Assembly: GCA_964536415.1 (NCBI GenBank)
Contig: CAZHXN010000001.1
Location: 77,438-141,437, forward strand
Origin: Trichothermofontia sp964536415
GTDB taxonomy: Bacteria > Cyanobacteriota > Cyanobacteriia > B231
Length of the DNA stretch: 64,000 nt
Direction of reading: 5' to 3'
The position numbers and the translations under genes were made by a program. The notes below the pieces were generated by a model, which saw only the letters and a program-made list of their open reading frames with translations, was not told the DNA's origin and made no database searches. How positions within the stretch are numbered: the stretch's first letter is position 1; each line of letters starts with the position of its first letter. This document shows, piece after piece, positions 1 through 6,759 of the stretch.

Positions 1-1115
1 TCAATAATCTCCAAGCCCCCGACCTGAATTTAGCCAGCACTTCCGCCTATCAACAGGCGCTTGAACATTTAGAACAACCCCGCATCGGGTTGGCCTATCT
101 CAATTTTAGGCAACTCCAGGCGTGGCAGCAGGCAGCCCGCCCTGCCGGCCAGGGCAAGGGACAGGTAGCCACAACCGCCAGTCCCCGGTATGGCAGTTTG
201 GCGTTGAACTTGGGCCTCACCCGGCAGGGGCTGCGGCTGGATACGGCCCTGCTCCCGGCAGCCGACCAAACCCTGCCCAGTACCCCGGCAACCCTCTCGG
301 AACCCGTGGCAGCACTTCAGTATGTTCCAGCCACCAGTGCCCTGGTGATTGCCGGGGTCGATCTTCAGCAGTTCTGGCAGCAACTTCAGACCGATCTCCA
401 GGGCTATCCCCAGGCCGAGCAAGTCCTGACGCAAGTCGTCCAAAATCTTCAGCAGCGGCGCGGTGTGGATTTACCCACGGATATCTTTAGCTGGGTACGG
501 GGCGACTACGCGATCGGGCTATTGCCTACCGTCACCCCAACGGCCAGCGGGATACTCCCCCGTGCCGATTGGCTGTTTATTGCCCATCGCTCTGCCCAAA
601 CCGATGCCGCGATCGCCCATCTAGATAAAGTCGCCCAGGACCAGGGGTTCGGTACTGGCCCCTTCCCCCTGGGCGAGCGCCAGGTCTATGCCTGGACCCG
701 CCTGACCACGACAACCAAGACGACCAATCAGCGCCCCTTCTGGCAGGGCGAGGCTAAGCCAGAAATCAAAGCCGATGTGTTGGGCGTCCACACCACCGTC
801 GGTGAGTACGAGATCTTGGCAACGTCCCTGGAAGCTATGAATGCTGCCCTTGCTGCCGCTGCGTCTCCTGCTAATCAACCATCCGCCCTGGCGACTGCCA
901 TGGCCCGACTCAGCACCCCCAACGAAGGACTGGTATATCTCAATTGGCACGAGGGACGACCTGCGATCGTGCAAAAACTCCCCCTTTTTCGCCTCTTAGA
1001 ATTTGCCGCCAAACCCCTTTTTGATCGTCTGGAAACTATCACCTTGACCAGCTATGGCAGTGACGAGGGGATCAAACAAGGGACAGCCTTTTTTAAGATC
1101 AGATTTGCTGTGTGA
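1..1115 (+). CDS. DUF3352 domain protein, 5' end outside window
   Basis: The frame is open from base 3 to the stop at 1115, so the gene begins upstream; the first in-frame start candidate (TTG at 90) would cut into a coherent protein. The visible part (about 370 residues) resembles cyanobacterial DUF3352 proteins, which are conserved and lack an assigned biochemical role. It has alternating hydrophobic strands, for example around LIVIAGVDL-like and DWLFIAHR segments, and no catalytic motif I recognise. Its stop overlaps the first possible start of the downstream ExbD gene (GTGA overlap), so the two are probably co-transcribed. The family call comes from overall resemblance, not a search. Confidence 0.75.
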   Translation, partial: NNLQAPDLNLASTSAYQQALEHLEQPRIGLAYLNFRQLQAWQQAARPAGQGKGQVATTASPRYGSLALNLGLTRQGLRLDTALLPAADQTLPSTPATLSEPVAALQYVPATSALVIAGVDLQQFWQQLQTDLQGYPQAEQVLTQVVQNLQQRRGVDLPTDIFSWVRGDYAIGLLPTVTPTASGILPRADWLFIAHRSAQTDAAIAHLDKVAQDQGFGTGPFPLGERQVYAWTRLTTTTKTTNQRPFWQGEAKPEIKADVLGVHTTVGEYEILATSLEAMNAALAAAASPANQPSALATAMARLSTPNEGLVYLNWHEGRPAIVQKLPLFRLLEFAAKPLFDRLETITLTSYGSDEGIKQGTAFFKIRFAV

Positions 1116-1126
1116 AGGGCACCTCA

Positions 1127-1552
1127 ATGCGATTCAAATCCTCGCCCAACAACAGTCTTCCCCAGGTCAATCTAGTACCGATGCTGGATGTGTTGATGAC
1201 CGTGTTGACATTTTTCATCATCATTGCCATGACCCTCACAGGGCAGCAAATGATCAATGTCAAGCTGCCGACAACTGAGCGTAAGGCCAATCCCCAGGCA
1301 TCACCAACAATAACCCAGATTGAACCGTTAGTCGTGGGTTTAGATGCCAACGGACAGATCATTATGGATAATCAACTCATTAGTACACGAGAATTAGCTG
1401 AACGGATGAGTACCTATTTTTCTCAGAACCCGCAAGGATGGGTGGTCCTGCGGGCCGATCGCGATCTAACCTATGCCAAAGTGGCGACGCTGCTCAAGGC
1501 CATGCGGGCGATCGGGGGCGATCGAGTTTCCCTCGCGTTTGAACGTTCCTGA
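1127..1552 (+). CDS. exbD: ExbD/TolR family biopolymer transport protein
   Basis: ExbD/TolR proteins couple the proton motive force, through an ExbB/TolQ partner, to energised transport or envelope integrity. The protein has a short basic N-terminus, one transmembrane segment at about residues 12-35 containing the conserved aspartate (PMLDVLM), and a periplasmic domain of about 100 residues, all normal for the family. I chose ATG 1127 because AGGG lies about 7 bases upstream. GTG 1112 is an in-frame alternative overlapping the previous stop. No exbB or tonB is visible here, so the partner is upstream or elsewhere. Confidence 0.88.
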   Translation: MRFKSSPNNSLPQVNLVPMLDVLMTVLTFFIIIAMTLTGQQMINVKLPTTERKANPQASPTITQIEPLVVGLDANGQIIMDNQLISTRELAERMSTYFSQNPQGWVVLRADRDLTYAKVATLLKAMRAIGGDRVSLAFERS

Positions 1553-1593
1553 CCGTCTCCTTCCTTAAGTAGATCAAGCTAATTAAACTGAAG

Positions 1594-1688
1594 TACAGCG
1601 TTTCCCAAGTCTCTGAAGGCCAGAAGCACCTGATGAACAATTGGCTCAAGCCAATTGCCTGCCCCTCACGGAGGCGACAAAGGCTGTA
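1594..1688 (-). repeat. R2 element copy A (95 bp, TACAGC termini)
   Basis: Read on the minus strand this 95-bp unit runs from TACAGCCTTTGTCGCC to AAACGCTGTA. It matches 49580-49674 over its full length and 63925-64000 as far as the window goes. Its centre is a perfect 20-bp palindrome, CAATTGGCTCAAGCCAATTG on the plus strand. The ends form a short imperfect inverted repeat (TACAGC/GCTGTA), as in a miniature non-autonomous element. Confidence 0.85.
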
Positions 1689-2006
1689 ATGACACCCACC
1701 GACTTAACCGCCCCATCCCTAACAATTGTTACGAGTTGGGCACCCTGGTACATTATCAACTCCAATGACAAGAAGCGGGCACGGCTCAATTGCTTATCCC
1801 ATTTCCTCAGCCTATTCCCCTACGAACCCACTCCACGAGAACCCGTTACGTTGCCCGATCGCGATCTTCAACACGCCTATGATGATGAGACACCCATGTT
1901 GAAGCGTCGCTGGATTCCGGAGAAATTCCGAGGGACCAGGATTTACAATGGGTTGAGAGAGGAGGATAAACGTAAGGATCAGATGGATCAACAGAGGATA
2001 ACCTAA
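1689..2006 (+). CDS. Hypothetical ORF, doubtful
   Basis: An open frame from ATG 1689, immediately after the R2 repeat, to a stop 2 bases before the DUF2237 start. The predicted product of about 105 residues is basic and charged towards its C-terminus (RWIPEKFRG, REEDKRKDQMDQQ) and matches no family I recognise. The tight spacing could mean co-translation with DUF2237, or the frame may simply be the leader region of that gene. There is no clear Shine-Dalgarno sequence. Confidence 0.22.
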   Translation: MTPTDLTAPSLTIVTSWAPWYIINSNDKKRARLNCLSHFLSLFPYEPTPREPVTLPDRDLQHAYDDETPMLKRRWIPEKFRGTRIYNGLREEDKRKDQMDQQRIT

Positions 2007-2008
2007 AG

Positions 2009-2392
2009 ATGACTGGAGGACCGCTGACCGGGGCAAAGAACGTATTGGGCGGAGAGCTTGTTCCCTGTAGTACCTCACCGATGACAGGCTTCTACCGTGA
2101 TGGCTGCTGTCGCACGGGGACCGGCGATCACGGTGCCCACGTCGTCTGCGCCGAAATGACCGCTGAGTTTTTGGCCTTTACCAAGCGTCAGGGTAATGAC
2201 TTGACTACGCCCATACCAGCCTTCCAATTTCCGGGGTTGCAACCAGGCGATCGCTGGTGCCTATGCGCACTACGCTGGCAGGAAGCCCTGGAAGCAGGCG
2301 TTGCCCCTCCCGTATTTCTGAATGCAACCCATGCTTTGGCATTGGAATATGTCTCCCTAGCCGACCTTCAGCGCCGAGCGGCGGATGGTTGA
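2009..2392 (+). CDS. DUF2237 family protein
   Basis: A 127-residue protein with the hallmark DUF2237 signature: NVLG near residue 11, PCSTSPMTGFYRDGCC near residue 20, then FPGLQPGDRWCLCALRW and a C-terminal ATHALALEYVSL. Conserved cysteines (two in DGCC, two in WCLC) suggest a metal- or redox-related role, but the family has no assigned function. The length is normal for the family. An AGAGG motif lies upstream of the ATG. Confidence 0.9.
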   Translation: MTGGPLTGAKNVLGGELVPCSTSPMTGFYRDGCCRTGTGDHGAHVVCAEMTAEFLAFTKRQGNDLTTPIPAFQFPGLQPGDRWCLCALRWQEALEAGVAPPVFLNATHALALEYVSLADLQRRAADG

Positions 2393-2444
2393 TTCTGGGT
2401 TAGTACACCGTTTTGCCATACTTCCATGCCCAGCAAGGTACAGG

Positions 2445-2464
2445 CAAGGGGCTTAAGCCCCTTG
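2445..2464. repeat. Perfect 20-bp palindrome related to the R2 core
   Basis: CAAGGGGCTTAAGCCCCTTG is a perfect palindrome in the spacer between DUF2237 and nfu. The same arms occur in half of the central hairpin of R2 copy B (49611-49630). The flanks (CAGG before, TT after) also resemble R2, but the 95-bp body is missing. Confidence 0.7.
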
Positions 2465-2622
2465 TTAGAAAGGCTTGAACGTTTGTGTTGAGCCAGCGAG
2501 ACCCCACACATTCACCAGCTTTTGCCCAATATCTTAGACATACCGCGCGACTACCCAAAACTAAGTTTGACAAATTTACGATCGCCTAATTTCAGGATCG
2601 CCTCAGTCTCAGATCGCCAGCG

Positions 2623-2862
2623 TTAAATAACCTGCTCGACTTCCACAATCTCCGGGATAAACTCACGGAGCCGCCGTTCAATACCCATACGCAGGGTCAT
2701 GGTCGAACTAGGGCAAGACCCACAAGCCCCTTGCAACCGCAGTTTCACCACTGGCCCTTCAATCTCCACTAGTTCAACGTTCCCACCATCAGACATCAGG
2801 TAGGGACGCAGTTCATCTAACACTTGCTCAACATTTTCGGGGGTGAGTGCCATCGTAGCCAT
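2623..2862 (-). CDS. nfu: NifU-like iron-sulfur scaffold (Nfu)
   Basis: A small Fe-S cluster scaffold made only of the NifU C-terminal domain. In cyanobacteria and plastids such proteins assemble clusters for delivery to apoproteins including photosystem I and ferredoxin. The 79-residue product shows YLMSDGGNVELV and the cluster-ligating CGSCPSS motif (CxxC), ending in EIVEVEQVI. I start at the second methionine (MATMALTPENV), which fits the usual cyanobacterial N-terminus; an upstream ATG at 2883 would add seven residues. Single gene, divergent from recQ. Confidence 0.93.
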   Translation of the reverse strand: MATMALTPENVEQVLDELRPYLMSDGGNVELVEIEGPVVKLRLQGACGSCPSSTMTLRMGIERRLREFIPEIVEVEQVI

Positions 2863-2938
2863 AGTGATTTCCACCTTAAGCAATGTAACAAAGACGCTTG
2901 TTGCTATTCTACCGCGTCAGATCGTTAGCATTGGAACC

Positions 2939-2973
2939 GCGATTCTCCTGCGGAGACGCTGCGTGAACAAGCG
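2939..2973 (-). repeat. R1 hairpin repeat, intergenic copy
   Basis: The minus strand reads TTCACGCAGCGTCTCC, then GCA, then GGAGAATCG. This is the consensus form of the R1 family, with a 5-bp stem (TCTCC/GGAGA) and a 3-base loop. It lies between nfu and recQ. Confidence 0.8.
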
Positions 2974-2985
2974 GGTGGAAGATCC

Positions 2986-3036
2986 GTCTCTCTCTTCTCT
3001 TTTCTTCTCTTGCCTCTTTTCTCTCTCCTTCTCTGC
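2986..3036. other. Polypyrimidine tract in the nfu-recQ spacer
   Basis: About 50 bases of almost pure C and T on the plus strand. A similar tract precedes the glycosyltransferase gene at 48355-48436. I see no coding content. The rest of this 300-base spacer holds only the R1 copy and putative promoters that cannot be resolved by eye. Confidence 0.6.
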
Positions 3037-3195
3037 CACCGGTCAACTCTGTATCAAGTTTGGCTAAACAGGGGAAGCCCTCAGTGGCAGCAATATTAAA
3101 GCTTTGGTAAAGATGCCCGATCGGGCGTGCTGCGATCGGCGTGAGCGGGAACGCTGACTCAAACAACGTGCTACGTGCTAACCGGGTGTATCGCC

Positions 3196-4665
3196 ATGCT
3201 ATCTCCAGCCACCGCTCATGTTCTCTCCCCGACCCCTCCGACTTGGGAGCAGGTTCTGGCTATCTTTCAGCAAATTTGGGGCTATAAACACTTTCGGGCA
3301 CCCCAGGGGGAAGTTGTGCAGTGTTTGCTCGATCGCCGCGATGCCCTGATCGTAATGCCCACAGGGGGGGGTAAATCGATTTGTTTCCAACTCCCAGCCC
3401 TATTGCAATCTGGTTTGACGTTAGTGGTGTCTCCGCTGGTGGCCTTGATGGAAAACCAGGTACAGGACCTGCAACAGCGGCACCTGCCCGCCGCTCTATT
3501 ACATAGTGAGTTGTCCCCCAGCGATCGGCGACGAACGCTCGCAGCCCTGGAACGCCAACAATTGCGGCTGCTGTACCTTTCACCGGAAACCTTACTGAGT
3601 CCTCCCGTCTGGAACATCCTGAGCCAACCCCAAATCCAGATCAATGGCGTGATCCTGGATGAGGCCCATTGTCTGGTCCAGTGGGGGGATACCTTCCGGC
3701 CCACCTACCGCCGTCTAGGCGCAGTGCGTCCCACCTTACTTAAGACTAAACCGGCGGGGACTAAAATCCCGATCGCCGCCTTTACCGCCACCGCCAATCC
3801 CCACGCCCAAGCCGTGATTCAGTCCGTCCTGCAACTGGATCATCCCCATTCCTTCCTCATCAACCCCTATCGAGCCAACCTGATGCTGAAAACCCAGGTG
3901 GCGTGGACCCCACGGGGACGTTACCAGCAACTGCGTAAGTTTATTCAAACCCACCCGCAGCAATCGGGCTTGATCTATGTCCGCACCCGACGGGACAGTG
4001 AAGCCTTGGCCGATCGCCTCACCCAACATGGCCTACCCACAGCCGCCTACCACGCCGGACTCCCCCCCCAGGTCCGTCGGCAACTAGAGCGGGCTTGGCT
4101 GAGTGGGGAACTCCCCTTTGTGGTGTGTACATCAGCCTTTGGGATGGGGATTAACAAGCCTGATGTGCGCTGGGTCGCCCATTTCCATCCGCCGTTGCTC
4201 CTGTCGGAATATGTGCAAGAAGTCGGACGGGCAGGGCGGGACGGTCAACCGGCAACAGCCCTAGCGTTAATCAGTGAACCCACCGGCTGGCTAGACTCAG
4301 AAGATAAGCAACGCCAGCAGTTTTTCCTCGATCGCCTGCGGTCACAACACCAGAAAGCCACCCAACTCATGCGTAAACTGCCGCCCCAAGGCCATATCCA
4401 GGCAGTGAGCCAACAATTTCCCGACGCCGCGATCGCCCTAGCCACCCTCCACAGCCTGGGTCAACTGGAGTGGCAAGATCCCTTTCACTATCGTTTGCAT
4501 CCCCGTTCACCCCAGCAGCAGTCAGGGATGGGTCCTGCCCAGACAGAAATCATTCGGTACTTCCGGACCCGTGAGTGTCGTTGGCAGTTTTTGCTCCAAG
4601 CCTTTGGCTTCACGGAAATAGCCCACACCTTTCGTTGCGGTCACTGCGATAATTGTCACCGGTAA
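3196..4665 (+). CDS. recQ: ATP-dependent DNA helicase, RecQ family
   Basis: A 3'-5' superfamily 2 helicase for recombination and fork repair. Visible motifs: Walker A MPTGGGKS at about 54-61, LVVSPLVALM (Ia), LDEAH at about 154-158, FTATANP (III), and YVQEVGRAGRDGQ (motif VI) followed by the zinc-binding RecQ-Ct region ending RCGHCDNCHR. At about 489 residues it stops right after the zinc domain, so the winged-helix and HRDC domains of E. coli RecQ (about 610 residues) are absent, a common short form in bacteria. I start at ATG 3196; GTG 3175 is an in-frame alternative. Confidence 0.93.
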   Translation: MLSPATAHVLSPTPPTWEQVLAIFQQIWGYKHFRAPQGEVVQCLLDRRDALIVMPTGGGKSICFQLPALLQSGLTLVVSPLVALMENQVQDLQQRHLPAALLHSELSPSDRRRTLAALERQQLRLLYLSPETLLSPPVWNILSQPQIQINGVILDEAHCLVQWGDTFRPTYRRLGAVRPTLLKTKPAGTKIPIAAFTATANPHAQAVIQSVLQLDHPHSFLINPYRANLMLKTQVAWTPRGRYQQLRKFIQTHPQQSGLIYVRTRRDSEALADRLTQHGLPTAAYHAGLPPQVRRQLERAWLSGELPFVVCTSAFGMGINKPDVRWVAHFHPPLLLSEYVQEVGRAGRDGQPATALALISEPTGWLDSEDKQRQQFFLDRLRSQHQKATQLMRKLPPQGHIQAVSQQFPDAAIALATLHSLGQLEWQDPFHYRLHPRSPQQQSGMGPAQTEIIRYFRTRECRWQFLLQAFGFTEIAHTFRCGHCDNCHR

Positions 4666-4866
4666 CTAGGGTAGAAGTGAAGAACGAGACGTGAGGCTTG
4701 GGAAGTGGGAATTGGGTTCCTCACTCCTCACCGCTATCTTCTCACTTCTAACCTGTGCTCTAAAATCAAACTCCGCTGTATTTGAAGAGTGGCTGGTTAT
4801 CCATGACGAGTCATCGCCAGGAAGGCTTGCCAAGGGGGTAACGAAGTGTAAGACTCAAGAAATAGC

Positions 4867-4897
4867 GCGTTCGCGCAGCGTCTCCGCAGGAGAATCG
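4867..4897 (+). repeat. R1 hairpin repeat, copy upstream of cpcS
   Basis: GCGTTCGCGCAGCG, then TCTCC-GCA-GGAGA, then ATCG. It matches the copy inside the downstream lyase gene (4999-5029) at all but one position, so two R1 copies lie 132 bases apart in the same orientation. Confidence 0.9.
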
Positions 4898-4921
4898 TGA
4901 TCAAGACGGCTGACCTAAAAC

Positions 4922-5506
4922 ATGAATATTATCGAATTTTTTGTTGCCTATTCCGGCAAGTGGTTATCGCAACGCACCAGCCATAACCTGGCATGGCCGC
5001 GTTCGCGCAGTGTCTCCGCAGGAGAATCGGAAAGTGGCAAAGCCGAAGTCCAGATTGAACTATTGACTGCCGCTCAGCCAGAAGTCATCCAACTCTGTCA
5101 ACACGGTAATCTGGCCGCAGCCAAAGCGCTCTGCGGTGCCCGTATTACCTGGAAAGGCATGATGGCGGCGGAGACTCAGCAACAAGTCGGGACCACCCTC
5201 CTAGTCGCGCTCGCCACTGGAGATGATCTGAACCAAGGGCACCTACTACAGCAAAATGGCCGCACGGGACTCCTGACGGGTCGCTATCTCCTGGGCGCTG
5301 ATGAAGTCTTGACCCTGACGACGGCATCCGAATCTCTGTCTTTAGAAGAGCGGTTATGGTTTGCGGGGCCAAATCTGCGGTTACGTACTAGCCTTTTGAA
5401 GCAAGCCAATGGTTTTAGCAGTGCCGCCTTCTGCTCAGAAATTCGTATCGGTGGCGTTCAGCCCCCGGCGTCAGCAGCCCCCGTCGCGACTTCATCGGCT
5501 TCCTGA
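4922..5506 (+). CDS. cpcS: Phycobiliprotein lyase, CpcS/CpeS family, with in-frame R1 insertion
   Basis: CpcS/CpeS lyases attach phycocyanobilin to cysteine 82-type sites of phycobiliproteins. Family marks: N-terminal MNIIEFF, GKWLSQRTSHNLA, ESGKAEVQIE, GRYLLGADEVLTL, ERLWFAGPNLRLRTS and FCSEIR near the C-terminus. Between HNLA and ESGK, where homologues usually have only a few residues, there is an extra RSRSVSAGES (residues 27-36) encoded exactly by an R1 repeat. The frame is kept and all later motifs are intact, so the enzyme is probably functional. The C-terminus has an alanine/serine-rich tail after the conserved end. Confidence 0.92.
   Translation: MNIIEFFVAYSGKWLSQRTSHNLAWPRSRSVSAGESESGKAEVQIELLTAAQPEVIQLCQHGNLAAAKALCGARITWKGMMAAETQQQVGTTLLVALATGDDLNQGHLLQQNGRTGLLTGRYLLGADEVLTLTTASESLSLEERLWFAGPNLRLRTSLLKQANGFSSAAFCSEIRIGGVQPPASAAPVATSSAS
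4999..5029 (+). repeat. R1 hairpin repeat inside the cpcS-type gene
   Basis: GCGTTCGCGCAGTG, then TCTCC-GCA-GGAGA, then ATCG, inside the coding frame and adding RSRSVSAGES. The target is the surface segment between the first helix and first strand of the lipocalin-like fold (inferred from homologue spacing). Confidence 0.92.
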
Positions 5507-5550
5507 GGGTGCTTCTACCGCGATTCAACAACCCCGATTCAAGTCAACCC

Positions 5551-6333
5551 CTATTCCGCCGTGCTGGAGTTTACCCGCGATCGCAGGGCCGCTAGCGTCG
5601 TTTCCAGGCGACTAAATTCATCCTGCCTGTGCACCACGGCCCGCAACTTCTGATCTAGCTCCGAGACCGATTGAGTGGGGACGAATTGGTGAATGGGCGC
5701 ATGATTGACTTCTGGTTCCTCGCTGGCCCGATTCTCCGGGGGAGATGCGGCGCGAACCCCAGCGAGCAGGGGCTTTGCCGCTGGGGCTGGCTGGCTGAGG
5801 GCATTGAGTTGACGTTCCAGGGTGGGCACTGGCAACCGGCGGACGGGCGGGAAAGGAGGCGCGCTCGGTTCAGCCGTATGCCACGGTTCAATACGTGCCC
5901 CAGCGAGGCTGCGCGTTCCCACTGGTAAACGGGTCATCCCTTGGGTCTGCTGCTGTTGCGACTGCCGCACCGAGTAGGCAACGGGCTTATCACGATGATC
6001 GTCACTCATGCCTTCTGCCGTAAAGTCCACACCCGAAAACCGGCTGCAAATAATACGCTCAAAGTCATTGCCAAAGTGGTACAGGGGCCGCCCTCGCCGT
6101 TGCCAAAAGGCCAGAATCTGCTCGACGGACACCGCCTTATACCGCCCCTGATACAGGCTCTCAATCACTGCTAGGCGCACCCAATTGAGGGGATAGGTGC
6201 TGGCCCAGCTTTCCACCAATTGTTCCGGTGTATACCGACCCAAATCAAAGCTATAGTTACTCAACAAGGCGATCGCATGACCGGCAATGGGCGAGTGGGT
6301 CACTTCCAGGAGATCTTCCATGAGTTGTGACAT
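5551..6333 (-). CDS. Conserved cyanobacterial hypothetical protein, carries an R1 insertion
   Basis: The N-terminal half (about 95 residues, MSQLMEDLLEVTHSP to YHFGNDFERI) is compact, with alpha-helical character and a YTPEQLVESWASTYPLNWVR-type pattern shared with cyanobacterial proteins of unknown function. The rest is low-complexity, rich in Pro, Ala and Gln. The last 45 residues are a predicted coiled coil (SELDQKLRAVVHRQDEF). The linker contains VRAASPPENR, the third-frame reading of an R1 repeat. I start at ATG 6333; ATG 6360 is an alternative. I do not recognise a function. Confidence 0.7.
   Translation of the reverse strand: MSQLMEDLLEVTHSPIAGHAIALLSNYSFDLGRYTPEQLVESWASTYPLNWVRLAVIESLYQGRYKAVSVEQILAFWQRRGRPLYHFGNDFERIICSRFSGVDFTAEGMSDDHRDKPVAYSVRQSQQQQTQGMTRLPVGTRSLAGARIEPWHTAEPSAPPFPPVRRLPVPTLERQLNALSQPAPAAKPLLAGVRAASPPENRASEEPEVNHAPIHQFVPTQSVSELDQKLRAVVHRQDEFSRLETTLAALRSRVNSSTAE
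5729..5757 (-). repeat. R1 hairpin repeat inside hypothetical gene
   Basis: The minus strand reads GTTCGCGCCGCA, then TCTCC-CCC-GGAGA, then ATCG. The stem is identical to the consensus but the loop is CCC instead of GCA. It encodes VRAASPPENR in the linker of the host protein. Confidence 0.88.
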
Positions 6334-6360
6334 AGGTACTGAGTGCTGTAAAAGGTACAC

Positions 6361-6759
6361 TGGGAAAATGCTTGCTGCTAGGAGTGAAAACCTAGGAGTG
6401 AGAATAGAGGAGTGAGTATTGAGTTACGCATTCCTCGCGTCTCGTTTCTCGTTTTTTGTGACATTAGCAACAAGGTATCAGCAACTGCCTGTTTGAAGGC
6501 GCAGGGTCAAGCGTTGCTCAAGGAGTACCTCTTCTCACAGGAGACCGAAAGCGCAATTTCCTCCTAGCAGGGCAACGTGTTCGCGCAGCATCTTTACCGG
6601 AGAATTGTTTCGCCTTGCCTTGGGGACAAGCACGGCCTCTCATTCCAGCATAACCTCCAACTCTAGATTGGGGAAGCACCCCCATTCAAAAGAAGTGGAA
6701 GAACAGAGGAGCGGATCTTGAGTTACCCGCTCCTCACGTCTCGCTTCTCGTTACTTTCC
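6361..6759. other. Gene-free spacer with duplicated hairpin repeats
   Basis: Two roughly 52-base copies lie at 6402-6455 and 6701-6754 (pattern GAnAGAGGAG...TTGAGTTAC...CTCGTCTCG-like...TTCTCGTT). The second forms a perfect 9-bp stem, GAGGAGCGG/CCGCTCCTC; the first has a mismatched stem. A degenerate R1 copy (GTTCGCGCAGCATCTTTACC then GGAGAATTG) lies at 6578-6606. No gene was found. Confidence 0.65.

Noticed and set aside
4691..4900. 69-codon frame ending in the R1 peptide RSRSVSAGES
   Set aside because: The rest of the frame has no protein-like pattern; the R1 copy here is in a spacer and the frame is accidental.
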